From contig CP114495.1 of the NCBI GenBank assembly GCA_027186245.1, forward strand, positions 6,153,001 through 6,217,000: 64,000 nt of DNA, written 5' to 3'. The stretch comes from Coriaria nepalensis. Its lineage: Eukaryota; Streptophyta; Magnoliopsida; Cucurbitales; Coriariaceae. The translations under genes were made by a program, and so were the position numbers. Below the pieces are notes generated by a model. It did no database searches and was not told where the DNA came from. It saw only the letters and a list, made by a program, of their open reading frames with translations. Positions 1-11,318 of the stretch are shown piece by piece; within the stretch, counting starts at the first letter, position 1; each line of letters opens with the position of its first letter.

Positions 1-40
1 TTCAAGCAAAAGCTCTAAGAGGTACCTTATTTCTTCATGC

Positions 41-1558
41 TTGTCCTATTCTATATCACCCTCTTACTATTCCTTTCTTTCCTTGACATCTAATGAAACC
101 GAACCTCATTCATCTCGTGAGGCTTCTAATGATGCTAGGTGGAAATTGGACATAGAACAAGAACTAGATGCTTTACACAAGAATAACACATGGCAGCTGA
201 TTGATCTTCCTCATGGTAAGGTTGCAATTGGATATAAATGGGTATACAAAATCAAATATAAATTTGGTGGATATGTAGAGAGGTATAAAGCACGTTTGGG
301 TGCAAAAGGATATACTTAAAATGAGGGGATAGACTATCATGTGACATTCTCACCGGTTGCCAAGATGGTCACAGTAAGATCCATTTTGTCACTTGGACAT
401 TCTCACCATGGAAGTTTGTCTGCTATCTCAGATGGACATTTACAATGCTTTCTTGCATGGTGACTTGAATGAAAAGGTATACATGAAATTGTTCCCTCGA
501 TTGAAGCCTAAGGGTTCCACTTAAGTGTGCAAACTAACTAAGTCTCTTAATAGACTCAAACAAGTTTCGAGAAAATGGAATGCCAAGTTCACAGCAGCAG
601 GCTTCATTCAATCCATATCTGATTATAGTTTGTTCACCAAATAGGCAGCCGGTCATGTTACAATTCTTTTGGTATATACGGACGATATCCTCATTACAGG
701 AGATGATCGAGTTTCCATTGATTCTATAAAGGCTTTCTTACATTCTCAGTTTCATATAAAGGATCTCGGGTTACTACATTTCTTTCTTGGAATTGAAATA
801 GCCAGATCAGGAATTTGCCTCCATAAAAGGAAATACATATTAGAAATACTCACAAATTCTGTAAGTAGTCTTACATATTCTAAACTTATCCTCACACCTA
901 TGGAACATCACATTAAGCTTACATCTATTGATATGATGCTCAATATTGTCCCAATTTTAAAGACCCTCTATTACAAGATCCTCAACCTTATCAAAGATTA
1001 ATTAGTAGTAGACTCATTTGTCTAACCATAACGAGGCCGGACATTTCTTATTATGTACAAGTCCTAAGCTAGTTCATGCATTCCCGGGAAATAGTCACAC
1101 CTCACAACAACTCATCATGTTCTCAGATATTTAAAGTCATGTCCTGGTTTGGCGTTGTTCTCTTTTCAAATAAAAAATTGGATCTCCATGCTTTTTGTGA
1201 CAATGACTGGGCTTCATGTCCTATGTCCAGATACTCAACTTCCTTTTGTGTCAAACTTGGTGATTTCATTCTCTCTTGAAAACCAAAGAAGCATCGAGTT
1301 GTTTCATGTTCATCATCTGAAGCGGAATATCGTGCAATAGCTTCCATTACGTGTGAAATTGCATAGATAGTTCAACTATTCAAAGATTTCGGACATCCTA
1401 GATTGTCATATGATTCGTGAAAGAGTAGTAAAGGATGGGATGATCAAACTTGTTCGCAGAGAATGCAAAAATCAACCTGCTGACCTATTCACCAAGTCTC
1501 TTGGCACTCAACAATCACATTCATTTATTATCCAAGTTGGGCATTCTTAACTGCTCCA
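41..1558 (+). pseudogene. Ty1/copia pol remnant (RT to RNase H)
   Basis: The 3' half of a copia polyprotein, broken by stops and frameshifts. From about 134 it reads the start of copia reverse transcriptase (EQELDALHKNNTWQLIDLP, then GYKWVYKIKYKFGG) and stops at 317-319. Near 669-840 another piece carries the catalytic YTDD box followed by KDLGLLHFFLGIEIARSG. RNase H follows: FCDNDWASCPMSRYSTS near 1195-1245 and SSEAEYRAIAS near 1311-1343. The usual pol end, NQPADLFTKSLG, is near 1470-1505. These are family landmarks in the right order and spacing. No gag or integrase is inside the window, so the element either starts before position 1 or is truncated. It cannot encode a working protein. Confidence 0.9.
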
Positions 1559-1570
1559 ATCACCAGCTTG

Positions 1571-1800
1571 GGTGAGGGGGAACGGATTAATGGATGTATA
1601 CATATACGTACGGTTAGTCATATGGTTATAATCGTATGAATTTCTGTTATATGGTTGCATGAATTGCATGCAAACATATAAATATTATTGGTTAGTGTAT
1701 TATGTTGATAATGAGAAAATACACGAGTTATTTTCCTTTTCTAAAACTACTTCTCTCACCACTCTCATCTTATCGCATACCATTAAATTTTTTAAGCAGG
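1571..1800 (+). mobile_element. Polypurine tract and start of copia 3' LTR
   Basis: A purine run (ggtgagggggaa, 1571-1582) follows the pol end and is the expected plus-strand primer of reverse transcription. The LTR would begin just after it, probably at the TG near 1591, and contains a TATA-like ATAAATATTATT near 1678. I could not find the LTR end or a second copy, so the right boundary is a guess. Confidence 0.5.
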
Positions 1801-2233
1801 GAAGAAAAAAAAAATGATTTTGTCTCTTTATGATCATTCGTTGGGTCAAATTCTAATTCATCAAGTAAAACAAATTAACAAGAGCTTTATATAAGAGAAG
1901 CTTCACCGATCGTCCGATCATCATTAAACAATATATATATATATATATATATACTATTAATCAGCATTTAGATTAAAAAATTATTTTAAAAAAAAATCCT
2001 CTTTAATCAAACGAATCTCTTAGTGAGATAGAATGTGATGCATGCACAGATCAATTAAGGCATACAAACAAGAATTTTTTATTTTTAAGATTCGGATAGT
2101 TTTTAGTGGTTCAAATCTCTAACTTCCATTTTGTAAGCAATATTAGGTATCTAGTTGAGATAAGTCATTTTCCTAAAAAGAAGTTTGATTGTTAGATATA
2201 AGGGAAGAGAATTTACAAATGAGGAGTACTGGC

Positions 2234-2339
2234 CTGTAAGATTTTCCTGAAGCCACTTTGAATATCTTGGAATAATATGACTGTCCCACCACCATGAGTA
2301 CTGCTGACGCCGGGATTCCAAATTCAACAATTCTGCCAT
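2234..2339 (-). pseudogene. Orphan first exon of a NETWORKED (NAB/KIP1) gene
   Basis: Reading from an ATG at 2339 the exon gives a start followed by ESRRQQYSWWWDSHIIP and SKWLQENLT. This is the start of the NAB (KIP1-like) actin-binding domain of plant NETWORKED proteins, which link actin to membranes. In the family the domain continues with a Lys/Glu-rich helix (MIKLIEEDADSFARRAEMYY-type) from exon 2. I find no such segment at lower coordinates, where copia sequence lies instead. The exon ends in codon phase 1 at ACAG followed by GC rather than GT. An upstream in-frame ATG at 2357 would add six Ala-rich residues. It is either a fragment or a gene whose later exons lie beyond the copia insertion. 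Confidence 0.75.
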
Positions 2340-2359
2340 GAGAGCTGCCGCCGCCAAGC

Positions 2360-3174
2360 AACCTCTAAATATTTTATGTTTCTATCTCACTAAGAAACCA
2401 ATCCACCTCAAGATGAGTGCTCTCTTATTTTGACTTTCGAAGAGTCTCTGGTAACACAACCCCGACAGCGATGGATTCTCCGCCACTGCTTGAATGGAGG
2501 GATGGAAGTTTAGAGAATTCTCGATATGTTATATTTCCTTCATGTTCTTTCATTTTTTGTCGTTACTTAGCTGAGACGAGTAGGTGAGGGGGCAATATTA
2601 AGGTACTTGGTTAACGACTAAGCTACTTTTGATCTGAACTTTCGAAATGCCTTTTTTTTTTTTTTTACCTTAATATTTTAGCAATTTTTAAGAATTTGCA
2701 CATTTTAAACACAGTTCTATATGCAATCTTTCATTATTAGTATATTAAGGAATTATTTTTACTTGATATATATATATATATATGATGTAATAATTTTTAA
2801 ATAGATAATTAATAAGAGTGGATAAAAGTTCTAATCTTAATCGAAATTTCACTTCGAACCTGATATTGATATTAATTTTAAAACCAGTACTAATCGTCAT
2901 TATAGATAAAGATTTGAAAAAGAATAAATAATAAATAATAATAATAATAATAACAAACACACACATCGGCTAGGCTTGGGAAACATACGGACTAAGCTAA
3001 GATTTCTTCTTCTGATTAAACTTTTCAACTTCCTCCAAAACTATCTATAAATAATTTTAAATGAATTTTTTATAAATAAATTATTTGGTGAAATATTGAT
3101 GTATTTTCTATATTTTAGCTAATTATTATTATTTTATTTCTTTGAAATGCTTACCTATTTTTACTTGTTTTAGA

Positions 3175-3212
<38 letters not shown>

Positions 3213-5050
3213 ACGGTAGTCTGTCAATATTACTCTTAATGAGGCTTCGGATAATATATATTGGTGATCACCCTTTTAAGGTGTGCTGTCTAACTTGTTA
3301 ATCATGGCCTATTTATGAATAAAATGGCAAGGTGGGTGGGTATACCAAATTCCATGAAAACTAAGTTTCCTTAGATCTACAAGTTTTGTGTTTGGCAAAT
3401 TTGGCTACTATTATACCAAATAAATAGATTTTCGCCTAGTGTTTAGGGATTGTTTTAGCTTGTTGGGTAATTGAATTGTTGCCTTTCTTTTTTGGCTAAA
3501 AATAAAGCTTCATTATGAATAAAGGGGACGATCCCCTCAGAAAAACCTCCTGATTTCAGGAACAAAAAAAAAAAAAAAAAGACCCAACAATGAAGACGAC
3601 GGAAACAAAACAAAGAAAAATCAAAGCATAACTGGATTGTTGGTAAATTGAGTTTGGCAACTACAGGAGTAGAATGTTTTAACTCACCATATTTATTGGG
3701 TCCAAAACATTCACCCGGTTAGGTTAAGAACATAGACTAACTAATAAGGGTGAGTCTGAAAATTGGTTCAAGGCAGGCAAAAATCTCAAGATTACATGCA
3801 TAATTTTTATCATAGAATTAAGGGTTTGATTTACTACAACTAAAATATGTTAGTATATTTTAGAAAATAAGGTATCTTTCGGTAGACTCTTTTTGAAAAT
3901 CTTGTGTTTTACTAAATAAAAAATATTGGATAAGAATAAGTAATGCGTCTATAGATATGGATTGCTAAACTGTTAGGCTTTTTCTTATATATGAGAAAAT
4001 TTGCGTGGAACTTATTCTAACTAGTAGCATGGACTCCTTCAATAGTTGCATCTTCAATATTGAAGTGGATGATCTGATCTCTCTTTGGGTGATCTTAAAT
4101 TTACCTGGGCTAGTTCATCTTTGGCTAACCCGAATCTCATCTTGACCGTGCCCTTTCTCACCTTGCTTAGAATAACAAGTTCACAAATTCTTGAGCTTTT
4201 TTTCCTCATCTCGGTATTTTGGACCATAGTCACATCATCATCTCCGACATGTTCACATCCATGTCTATAACTGCTTTGTACATGTTTGTGTTTGGTAAGC
4301 TTTATTTCTAGGTTTGAATTTTGGCTGAAAAACCTCTTCGATTTCGTTTCTTCTTGTTCAGCTTCAATGGTTATGTCACCTGGATTATTCTTTTAGTCGG
4401 GTTCTTCTTGAGGCTCTTTGAGTTAGGTTCTTCTTCGAGTGGTGGCGGCACCAGTGTGAGTCAGTTCGCGTTGCTACAGCTGCATTCTTAGCTTCTTTAG
4501 AAGAACTAAATCTTACAGCTGTGTTTTTAGCTTCTTCCCTATGGAATGCCCTCTATCTCTCTTCCTATCTCTGGTCCCCAAAAACCAGGCTCTACGACGC
4601 AACAACAACAGTAGGAGCAACAACCCGGAAAGCCGTTGTTGTTAGAAGCAACTCCTTCTACAACCAAACCGAGTAAGACCAACAGGGACCATAAATTGTG
4701 GCCAGTCAGGTAGAAACATCTGGAAACTAACCGTGAGTAGCACGGAGAATGAATTTGTCCGTCATATTTTCTTGTTTTTGAGTGTATGATAATAGGTTAT
4801 TGCTAGGAAATTGAAATCAGCTCATCTAGGTTTGTAATCAGTAGTTGTAGTAGGTTCCCTCATCTGTAGTCTGTACCATTATATTTTCTACAATTTTCGT
4901 TTGTTTTTTTCTTTATTTTAATTTTGTATACTTTCAAATATATATTCTTATATGTTCAAAGAAATATTCTTATATGACAAACAAGGCCAGACAAATTTAT
5001 AAACTGCACAAATAACAAGTAGGAGAGCAAATCGAGATCCATACTTTTAG
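2360..5050. other. AT-rich intergenic sequence, no gene recognised
   Basis: Contains (AT)n runs at about 2766-2782 and 3180-3210, an ATA/AAT-rich run near 2930-2952, and an A18 tract near 3562-3579 after a short GC-richer block that could be the tail of a retroposed copy. Short open frames (for example 4085-4270) have no recognisable domain. A stretch at 4440-4700 is less AT-rich and looks like decayed coding sequence, but I cannot assign it. Confidence 0.5.
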
Positions 5051-5057
5051 TGTGATT

Positions 5058-5280
5058 CTATAAACTATCAAGATTGTACAATTCAATCCTCATTTGAGTC
5101 AAATATTTATTATTGTGATTTGCATCAATAACACAGAGAAAATTCTGAGATACGGGATTGACTATCAATATCCAACGCCCATAAGGTAATTTGTCCAACC
5201 CTCTCTCTTGTTTAAATTCCACAAAGATGGACGCTTTTGGCATGTCTCTCATGCTTCCTAGCCTTGAAACTTTTCCCTGA
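5058..5280 (-). other. Unidentified exon-like open frame
   Basis: A 64-codon frame (ATG at 5252, stop at 5058) that stays open upstream to about 5280, where an AG acceptor-like site (catgatcag) precedes it. It encodes a mixed, globular-looking sequence including FVEFKQERGLDKLPYGRW and NPVSQNFLCVIDA, unlike the low-complexity frames nearby. I do not recognise the family. It lies about 650 bp downstream of the phosphatase stop on the same strand. It could be a remnant exon of another gene or chance. Confidence 0.25.
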
Positions 5281-5924
5281 TCATGTAATGTGGAACTTAT
5301 TACACATCAAACCAGCTCAGTCAAAAGAAAACGACAAAGCAGGTAAAAAAGTGTTTGGCCTCAAAAAGAAAAAGTAAAACCTTGAAATGCAACAGACACA
5401 GAGGCAGCAGCTGTAAGAAATTTTAAACAACCAGAACATGAAGGGTCGTACTTTTTCTTTCTCTTAATTACATGACATTGCCACTGTCCCCACCCATCAA
5501 TTTTACTTTTTCTGTGCATTAAAAAAATAAAATAAAATAAAATAAAAAAACAAATGTACCCCACATAATTCCTGTCCTCAAAGATTCATTCTTCTATCGT
5601 GTATATATATTCCTCGAAGAAAGTAAAGAATCATTTACAGTAATTGAAAAGAAACAAAACAAAACCTTCCCATTTCCCACTGTCTTGATGAGTCCACTCA
5701 ATCAAAATATTAGACAACTTCTTCTACTAACTTCAATTGATTTCTAATCATCCTGCAAAAATAAATATACGTCGCCTATTAGAAAATTATTAACTGGCTA
5801 TTGCATTATAAATATAACACCAGTTTCAAAAACCAACCTTTTTTTTTTTTTTCTCTTTTTTGAATAATGCATTGCGATCCACCTTGAGTGGTGAATTTAA
5901 GTATGGCTATGATTCTCATTGAAT

Positions 5925-8900
5925 TCAGAAAAAGTTCAGTTCGGTATAATGTGAATAAGGCAAAAACTCATCCGATTCAATCCGTGAACTAGAATAACTC
6001 ATGCTCTTCTTTAACCGGCCTCGGTTTGACTCAACCTCAGCCCAAAACACACCATAAACCGGCCTATGATCCGAAAACTTCGATTCCCCTCTTACATAAG
6101 ATACCTGGTAGAGCCCTCCTCCAAACCACAGAATCCTATCACACCTTCAAAAAAAAATATATATATATATATATTTATGTATCTATGCCAATTATAAATT
6201 TTGTGCATATTAAAATTGATCAGTAATTCTCATGAAATGGCCTTATATATTATACCAAGAAGGGGTACGCCGTTTTTCCTTCAAGCAAATACCATCCCCG
6301 GCATATTGGTCAGAGTTAGTTGAATATTTGTACGTTGGTGGGAAATAAATTTTCCCTTCATTCCACCCGACAAAAACTTTGCCATGTTTCTGGTCTCTTA
6401 GTAACTGCAATGAGGTGGGAAAAACACTTGAAAAATGAGTTTTTTTACTATTACTAGCAAGAACTATAAATTGAGTTTAGCAAAAAAAAAAAAAAATTTG
6501 CTTTGCTTGCCTGGTCACTCTCAAGTAATGCGCTCCAATTTCGCATCTCAACAAGCGCCTTAGCATTCCGGTAGGAGAGTGAAATCCGATAATTCAAATC
6601 ACCGAGCCAGATGATTCGACTGCGATATGATCAGTTCATACAGTTAGGATATCAGACAAAATGCAGAGGTATAAAAGTCATTTCTCGAGCATTTGATTCG
6701 ATGTCTAAAACCGTAGCTTTTACAAACAAACAATATTTTTCGTTAAATTGTGAGATAAGTTGAATTTTTCACAAATTTTTGTGACCCAAACTGTATTTTA
6801 AGTATTCAAATGAATTTTTGAATGCTCAATTGAAGTTTTGAGGGAAGTTTCTTACTCATGCTCAAGGATTGTTTCAGGACAATTCTCAGTGCTAGAGCCA
6901 TGAGCTCGAGGAAAACTCGTCTTCTTCAAAATATCCATGACATCAGAATTCCTTCTCAGCTCATCGCTCTCTTTCTCTCCAGAGGTTAAGTGACTACAAA
7001 CAAAGCAAAAGCTCGTTTGATGCAAAGACATGCTAACAGAAACCGAACCCTGCAATGATTTTCAAAGTAAGTTACAATTCTGGGTTTTATCGGGACCCCA
7101 AAGAAAAAAAATCGCATTGCTAAAGAGAGCTTACCTTATTTCCTAAGTAGCCCATCAATCCTCTACCTACACAAGACACTTTAATGTTCCGAACATGATC
7201 TTTCAAATCACTTTTCACCCAAATTGTGAGAAATATGCCCACCATTTGCTTGCTCGCAGCTAAGCAATAATCTGAATGCCTCTTATAACCATCTCTATGA
7301 TTCAGTGGTGAGAATAAAACAGTACTTGGTGAATCCATTACAAAGCGGTAATCATCATCTGATGAGCCCCATTTTGAATAGTCACTTGGCCTTGAACTTT
7401 CACTTGACCGACAGTAATCACCATGTCTAGAATAGTTGCTTGGCCGAGAATAATCACTTGACTGGTGTGCCCGACTAAAATTAGGCTCATAGTCACTTGG
7501 CCTAGAACTTGCACTTGATCTACAGTAGTCACTTGGCCTAGAATAGTTGCTTGGTCTGGAATAATCACTTGGGCGATGACCCCATCTGAAATTAGGCTCA
7601 CAGTCACTTGGCCTAGAACTTTCACTTGGTCTAGAATAGTCACTTGGCCTAGAATAATGGCTTGACCGGAGACCCTGACCGAAGATTAGATGGTCAGAAA
7701 TGCTGAATCGTCTATTCAGCCGTGGCTGTGGGGTCGAAGAACAGTCATTGTCCATCCGCCAGCTGGAAGATGCCTGGAATGAACGCCGAGGGAAATGGGT
7801 TGAATTTTGCCTACTTGATCCATCAAAATCTGCATATTGTTCTACAATTGGCGTAGAGATTGGAGATGGAGTGTAGCATTTAGTAACTCCATTAGTTCCA
7901 GGAAGATTGTTTAGAGACTTTTGAATGAGGTTCAACCACTTTCGGGCCGGGCCATTGTCTTCGGCTCCCAGTATGTTACCAGCATTCAATGGTACTATCT
8001 CTTGGAATCTGAAACATTAAAAACTTATACACCATTAATCAATTGGTTCAAACATTAAGGCTTCATTCACAATTACTTATTTTTGTCCATTTAAGCCCCA
8101 AAAATATATACATAAAATTCCAGTTTGGACCCACAAATTCTAGTCGAAGTCTCCAACATATAAATAAAATCTACTATTTTAAGCATTGGTTTCGTTAAAC
8201 TTCAGATTAATAATTCTACCCAAAGAGAGCCTTAGTTTCATCTGGTTTCATGTTAAAAGGTCAAGCTTAGGTGTCTTGCAAAACTCCAGCTTCTCTCAAA
8301 GACTAGTCTAAAATCAAATTCCAATTTATAAGAAATCCAACTACAATAAAGTTTGTGGTTTTGCACAAAACTTCTACATCAGCAAGCTTCAGCTTGAAAC
8401 TCGATACTAGAAAATTCTTACCCGATGACATAAATATCGGCGGGAGGTGAAGAATGAACCAAATTGTCTAGATCTAGGTTACTAGATGGGGATCTTCCAG
8501 CCAGATTCCATGTAGCTACAAAGATGCTGGTTTCAAAGCAAAGGTGAAAACACTTGTTAATTAACCAATTATTTATATTTATGAAAACAAATATTCAAAA
8601 ATCTTTTTAAATATTTACCTATAGTTTTGGACATCAATAATACGAGGATGCTCGAGATTCATTCTCCTTCTACGGACCTTCTCGGTTTTGCAGCTAAATT
8701 TCTCTGCGCATTAAAGTGACTAATAAGTAGCAGTAATATAGTTGATTAGTCTGAAATGTGGTAACACAAAAAAAAAAAAAATTTCGTAAACTGATTAACT
8801 ATAGCAATTATGAACCAACCTGTTTTGCTTTTCTTGAATGCTGATGAATCCCCTTCAGAGAAGCTAGTCCTCCGATTTTCAACTTGATCTCCTAAAATGG

Positions 8901-9228
8901 AAAAATGTTATTTAATGCATTATGTGATAATAAGGAATGTGTAATTTTCTGTTTGGCTGATGAGAAAAAGTATATAAGGAAAATTACGGTAAACAAAATT
9001 ACAAAAGTATTTTCTACCTTGATAAACAGCATCATCAGCCTCAAAATCCTCACATTTGCTCTTGATGTTGAACCACTTTCTAATCATTTTCTTAGACCAA
9101 GAGAGCTGCAAATAGGAAAAAACAAAATAATGGAAACAATTACATAAGGTTCTTTAGAATAAGAAATATGTTTCTAGCAGAAGAAGGGGAAGAAGAACCT
9201 TTGCTTGCTTGGGATTCCCATCTCCCAT
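5925..9228 (-). CDS. Type I inositol polyphosphate 5-phosphatase, complete ten-exon gene
   Basis: Removes the 5-phosphate from soluble inositol phosphates and/or phosphoinositides (CVP2/BST1-like plant family). Exons on -: 9228-9199, 9105-9018, 8891-8820, 8703-8619, 8526-8422, 8008-7135, 7049-6856, 6619-6511, 6404-6256, 6144-5925. They sum to 1,926 nt, 641 codons plus TGA, with every junction in frame. The N-terminus is [10 protein letters not shown] joined to [17 protein letters not shown], as in the family. [10 protein letters not shown] (about 93-102) opens the catalytic domain, and [28 protein letters not shown] and [15 protein letters not shown] follow. Both signature motifs are intact: [10 protein letters not shown] (about 485-494) and RTPSWCDRIL (about 565-574), then [11 protein letters not shown]. 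It ends [10 protein letters not shown], the usual tail of this subgroup. Intron 8 starts with GC; all others start with GT. Residues about 242-338 are an Arg-Pro-Ser-Asp-Tyr repeat. The exact paralogue is uncertain. Confidence 0.95.
7375..7665 (-). repeat. RPSDYS-type coding repeat in exon 6 of the 5-phosphatase
   Basis: About 97 codons are built from six-residue units of the [18 protein letters not shown] type, with at least nine RPS triplets. Two adjacent 37-residue blocks can be aligned end to end: each runs RPSD(C/Y)EPNF, a spacer, three (R/Q)xx(D/N)Y(S/C) units and RSS(A/E)SS. The frame is open in another phase too (7338-7643), because the repeat lacks stops. Relatives have one or a few copies of RPSDY before the SSDDD segment, so this is a local expansion in the linker, outside the catalytic core. 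Confidence 0.9.
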
Positions 9229-9600
9229 TGTTTCTCTCTTATCAGGGTTTTGCTTAGAATCAGCAAAATAAAAATAAAAATCAGAAATTCAAGAAATAAA
9301 CCTCCATTGTTGAATTTACTGTGCCCCAATATAAAGGATTTCAAAAATAAATAAATAATAGTCTGCTCTATGGTTTGTCCGAGTAAAATTAATGAAGAAA
9401 GGAAAGTGTATCTGTTGATGAAAGAGAGAAAACCCAAGTTGGTTCTCCTTGGAATGGTGTGATGGAGATTGGTGAAGAAGGAGAAGAAGACAATGCAGCA
9501 AAGAGAGAGACAGAGACAGAGAGAATTATGAGCTTCTCCTCTATAAAAAGCATGGCACCTCGTTCTAAGTACTAGCAACAGAAAAAGAATCAAATTGAAA
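9229..9600 (-). promoter_or_regulatory. 5' leader and probable promoter region of the 5-phosphatase
   Basis: The sequence upstream of the ATG at 9228 is CT-rich on the - strand (GA-rich on + at about 9475-9525), as in many plant 5' leaders. A further (CT)n run lies at about 9671-9690. I cannot place a convincing TATA box on the - strand, so the start of transcription is not assigned. Confidence 0.4.
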
Positions 9601-10829
9601 TAGTATAAAATAAAAGTGCAGAAAACACACCAAATTTTAGTTATTAATTACTCTTTTTAATGTCTTAGATTATGCTCTCTCTCTCTCTCACAGTTACAAT
9701 TTGCCACAGATTTCAAAGCAAGTTTGGAACAGGAACGTCATTTTCATCCCGTCTGCAATTTTAACACTTATTTTAATTTTTTTTATTTTATTTTAAGAAT
9801 TGTAAAGGATGTAAGGATAACGCCTTAAAATTCTATAAAACAAGCATGCATCCATTAAATTCTAAAAAAACTTAGGATTAATCCTCTTATTTTAAAATAT
9901 TGGTCAAATTGAAGTTAATCTTTTATTTATTCAATTTGGATCCCTAATATTTTAATCCGAATTAAATTTTCTAATTCCGACAATCTTCACCCTCAGAGCA
10001 CCGATATATTCATACACCGTCAAATTTTCCCAAGTCTAGCTAGGACAATAGTCTTTCAAGCACCTCTCTTTCCCTCTCTCTCTCACTCTCTCCCTAGATT
10101 GGATCTGGGTTCTCTCAACTCAAAACACGAACCTAGATCATGATATGGGATTGCAGCAAACCAAATCGTGATCTGAGTTTGTGCGAAGCCAAATCTTGAA
10201 CAACGTAGCTCAAACACAGATCAGAGGGTGAGGGTGGGAGATACGTGCCGAAAAGATAAGTGCAACGGTGGCTGGAATCGGGAAAAGTTAAGGATATAAT
10301 AGTACGTCGCAGCTGTGACGGTAATGGTAGTCAAAATTGGAAAATTTAGTTTCGAATTAAATATTTTAGAGATAAATGTGGAATAAATAATTATAAAGTT
10401 TAATTTGAGTTGGTGAAAATAGATAATAAAATTAATAGGATATAAAAAAAGAAATTATAGAAGATTATAATTGGGTATATCACGTCATCAAATCTAAACA
10501 ATCTTTTAAAATCATAGAGTTAATCCTAATTTTCTTAGAATTGGGCTTATATTCTATATTATAGAGCCTTTATTCTTATTTCTCATCATTCTAGAAGCCA
10601 AATCTTAGTTTACCAAATTTTAAATTATAATTTAAGTATATCTAGTATAGTTAGGATTATAATTTCATAAATAAATTATATTTATGATGAATTGAATATA
10701 TGATAAATTAATTTATTTTAATTATATATAAAATTTAAATAATATATATGATATAAAACTAATATATATACTTTAAATAAGCCTACCAGAAAGTTTTCTA
10801 TCAAAATTTGGATCAAAATAGAGTTGTGG
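9601..10829. other. Intergenic, no gene recognised
   Basis: AT-rich DNA with a less AT-rich patch at about 10000-10330 that has no sustained reading frame. No domain, RNA gene or terminal repeat could be recognised. Confidence 0.4.
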
Positions 10830-10853
10830 ACGGCTATCGCTTGTGATAGCCGT
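10830..10853. repeat. Perfect 9-bp hairpin
   Basis: ACGGCTATC and GATAGCCGT are exact reverse complements around a 6-nt loop (GCTTGT). The stem is GC-richer than its surroundings. It may be a transposon end or a transcribed hairpin. No gene lies next to it. Confidence 0.7.
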
Positions 10854-10938
10854 TAATTTTTTGGTTATAAAGCAATAACTCATATAAGACAAGACAATAA
10901 TACCCATTTTTAAGGTTAAAAAAAAAAAGAGTTTTTTA

Positions 10939-11070
10939 ACTAACTTTTAACTATTTGTAGGATAATGCATTGTCTCTTCTCGTTTTATTCAATACCTTTT
11001 TGAAGGAAAAAAAAAAAAAGACTAACTTTTAACTATTTGTAGGATTATAGCCTGTCTCTTCTCGTTTTAT
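10939..11070. repeat. Pair of 50-bp direct repeats
   Basis: Copies at 10939-10988 and 11021-11070 share the core taacttttaactatttgtag and the tail tgtctcttctcgttttat with only a few differences. Each is preceded by an A-rich run. The 82-bp offset suggests an old local tandem duplication. Confidence 0.8.
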
Positions 11071-11318
11071 CAAAAGTACCTACATGTATAGCATAAATAC
11101 ATATATATTGTTGTTTCAGATCTAATTATTTCTCTAATTTTTATGTCAAATAGATATATCACATGAAGCTTACTATTTCCAATGCACATGCACTTTATAT
11201 AGGTTGGGTATGAATTTCTAAAATTATATAATAAATATAATTTAATGATATTAATAAGAGTAATATTTTTTTATATAATTATTTAAATATGTTATTATTG
11301 AATAATATATATATATAT

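Noticed and set aside
7338..7643. 101-codon frame overlapping exon 6 of the phosphatase
   Set aside because: It is the out-of-phase reading of the RPSDYS repeat; the spliced phosphatase frame explains the sequence.
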